IMG/VR virus record: IMGVR_UViG_3300046514_000372
Coordinates: 1-54,776 of that record
Reading direction: 5' to 3' (one strand)
Length of the DNA: 54,776 nucleotides
From: a virus
In this document: positions 54,243 through 54,776 of the stretch, piece by piece
How positions within the stretch are numbered: the stretch's first letter is position 1
Layout of the letters: every line of letters begins with the position of its first letter
Translations under genes and position numbers: made by a program
The notes under the pieces: generated by a model
Databases searched by the model: none
Seen by the model: the letters and a program-made list of their open reading frames with translations, nothing else
What the model was told of the DNA's origin: nothing

Positions 54243-54608
54243 TTACACGGTCGCCTGGTAGCCCTCGGCGGTGCAGATAACAACGGACCCGCTGCCGCCC
54301 GCGTCGCCGTGAATCTGGAACGACTTCCCGATGGCGAGACGAATCCCGCGCCGGCCGAAGTCCCAGTTGATGGTCCCGCCCTGGCTCGCACCCGCCGCCA
54401 CCGTCAGGTCGCTGAACCCGAAGTAGGAGGTCGGCGTGCTGTCGATGAACGAGGTGAGCTTGGCGTTCGCGTGCGTGAGAACGGCCAGTGCAACCTTCGT
54501 CACGTAGACGTAGTCGGTCGCGGAGTCGGCCGCTTTGATGGTGAACGCCGCGTTCGTGCCGTCGCACGTCTGTTGCGCTGCCCAGCGTCGGAGATTCGGA
54601 GTTGACAT
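54243..54608 (-). CDS. Small beta-rich head protein, 121 aa
   Basis: Starts MSTPNLRRWAAQQTCDG. Its end (TINWDFGRRGIRL ... SVVICTAEGYQATV) resembles the DFGPQG...VEGFQ pattern of the 310- and 217-aa proteins, so it may share their fold. Directly follows the probable capsid gene; perhaps a capsid decoration protein. Confidence 0.6.
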   Translation of the reverse strand: MSTPNLRRWAAQQTCDGTNAAFTIKAADSATDYVYVTKVALAVLTHANAKLTSFIDSTPTSYFGFSDLTVAAGASQGGTINWDFGRRGIRLAIGKSFQIHGDAGGSGSVVICTAEGYQATV

Positions 54609-54650
54609 GATGATTTCCTTCTTCGAGATTTACGTCCCTAGTGCGAAGAG

Positions 54651-54680
54651 ACCCGGCTGGGGGACGGTGTCCAGCCGGGT
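54651..54680 (-). terminator. Hairpin after capsid gene
   Basis: ACCCGGCTGG (54651-54660) and CCAGCCGGGT (54671-54680) form a perfect 10-bp stem with a 10-nt loop, 7 bases after the capsid-region stop codon. Strong stem, no T-run. Confidence 0.65.
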
Positions 54681-54687
54681 GTGAGTG

Positions 54688-54776
54688 TTAGCCCTTGACC
54701 AAGCGGCCGAGGCGCGAGCGGTTGTTCGTGATGGCCTGGAGGGCCGAGTAAATCTTGAACACGAACCCTTCCGACG
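54688..54776 (-). CDS. Probable major capsid protein, C-terminal end (cut by window edge)
   Basis: The 28 visible residues end SALQAITNNRSRLGRLVKG and stop at TAA. They are too few for a family match. The assignment rests on position: it is followed by a strong hairpin and small head genes, and the scaffold-like gene at the other window edge is on the same strand. Most of the gene is outside the window. Confidence 0.45.
   Translation of the reverse strand, partial: SEGFVFKIYSALQAITNNRSRLGRLVKG

Noticed and set aside
1-54776. Integrase, repressor or attachment site suggesting a temperate phage
   Set aside because: No tyrosine or serine recombinase motif and no CI-like repressor seen; the small winged-helix proteins alone are not evidence of lysogeny.

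Overview
The window is almost certainly the genome of a tailed bacteriophage. It is GC-rich, very tightly packed (many ATGA, GTGA and TGATG stop/start overlaps), and holds a terminase-portal module, a T7/P22-like short-tail module and a phage replication set. I see no integrase, repressor, RNA polymerase, tRNA or CRISPR array, so it looks lytic and dependent on host RNA polymerase. Three lipobox lipoproteins and classical Shine-Dalgarno sites suggest a Gram-negative, GC-rich host, probably a proteobacterium. The host is an inference.

Layout. Two transcription arms diverge at about 9.14-9.32 kb and converge at about 34.51 kb. The leftward (minus) arm starts with six small genes of different base composition (7.2-9.1 kb). 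It then crosses a 638-base non-coding stretch and enters a small membrane peptide, TerS, TerL, portal, several small head-region genes and the start of an acidic scaffold-like gene cut by the left edge. The right edge opens on the minus strand inside what is probably the C-terminus of the major capsid protein. From there leftward come small head genes, head-tail adaptor, tail hub, fibres with IPT/TIG, LamG-like, collagen-like and beta-helix-like parts, internal/ejection proteins, a trypsin-like protease and a small basic protein at 34.5 kb. Both edges therefore fall in one structural operon. The map is best read as a circle or permuted molecule of which a small piece (rest of scaffold, most of the capsid gene) lies outside the window.

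The rightward (plus) arm, 9.3-34.5 kb, is one long chain of mostly small genes plus the DNA-metabolism set: a RepA-like ATPase, an HNH endonuclease, a nucleotidyltransferase-fold protein, a UvrD-like helicase, a PD-(D/E)XK nuclease, a Sak4-like ATPase, an ERCC4-type nuclease, a UDG-like/family A DNA polymerase fusion, a MazG-like pyrophosphohydrolase, a metallophosphoesterase, an SPFH protein and a dNMP kinase/deoxyribosyltransferase-like fusion. Many Cys-rich mini-proteins and single-span membrane peptides are interspersed.

Regulation. The most notable feature is a set of about ten sites with the sigma-54 architecture (TGGCA...TTGCA, GG-N10-GC). One faces left at the divergence point and the others lie along the rightward arm. 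Several would place the transcript start only 2-5 nt before the start codon. One would start a transcript exactly at a compact three-way-junction RNA fold (9878-9930). Separately, a TTGACA-18-TAGAAT promoter at 43.5 kb overlaps two GTCAA-N4-TTGAC dyads, and hairpins, several with UNCG tetraloops, mark likely unit ends. Three unrelated DNA-handling proteins (TerS, a 298-aa protein and the helicase) share the N-terminus MPSTR.
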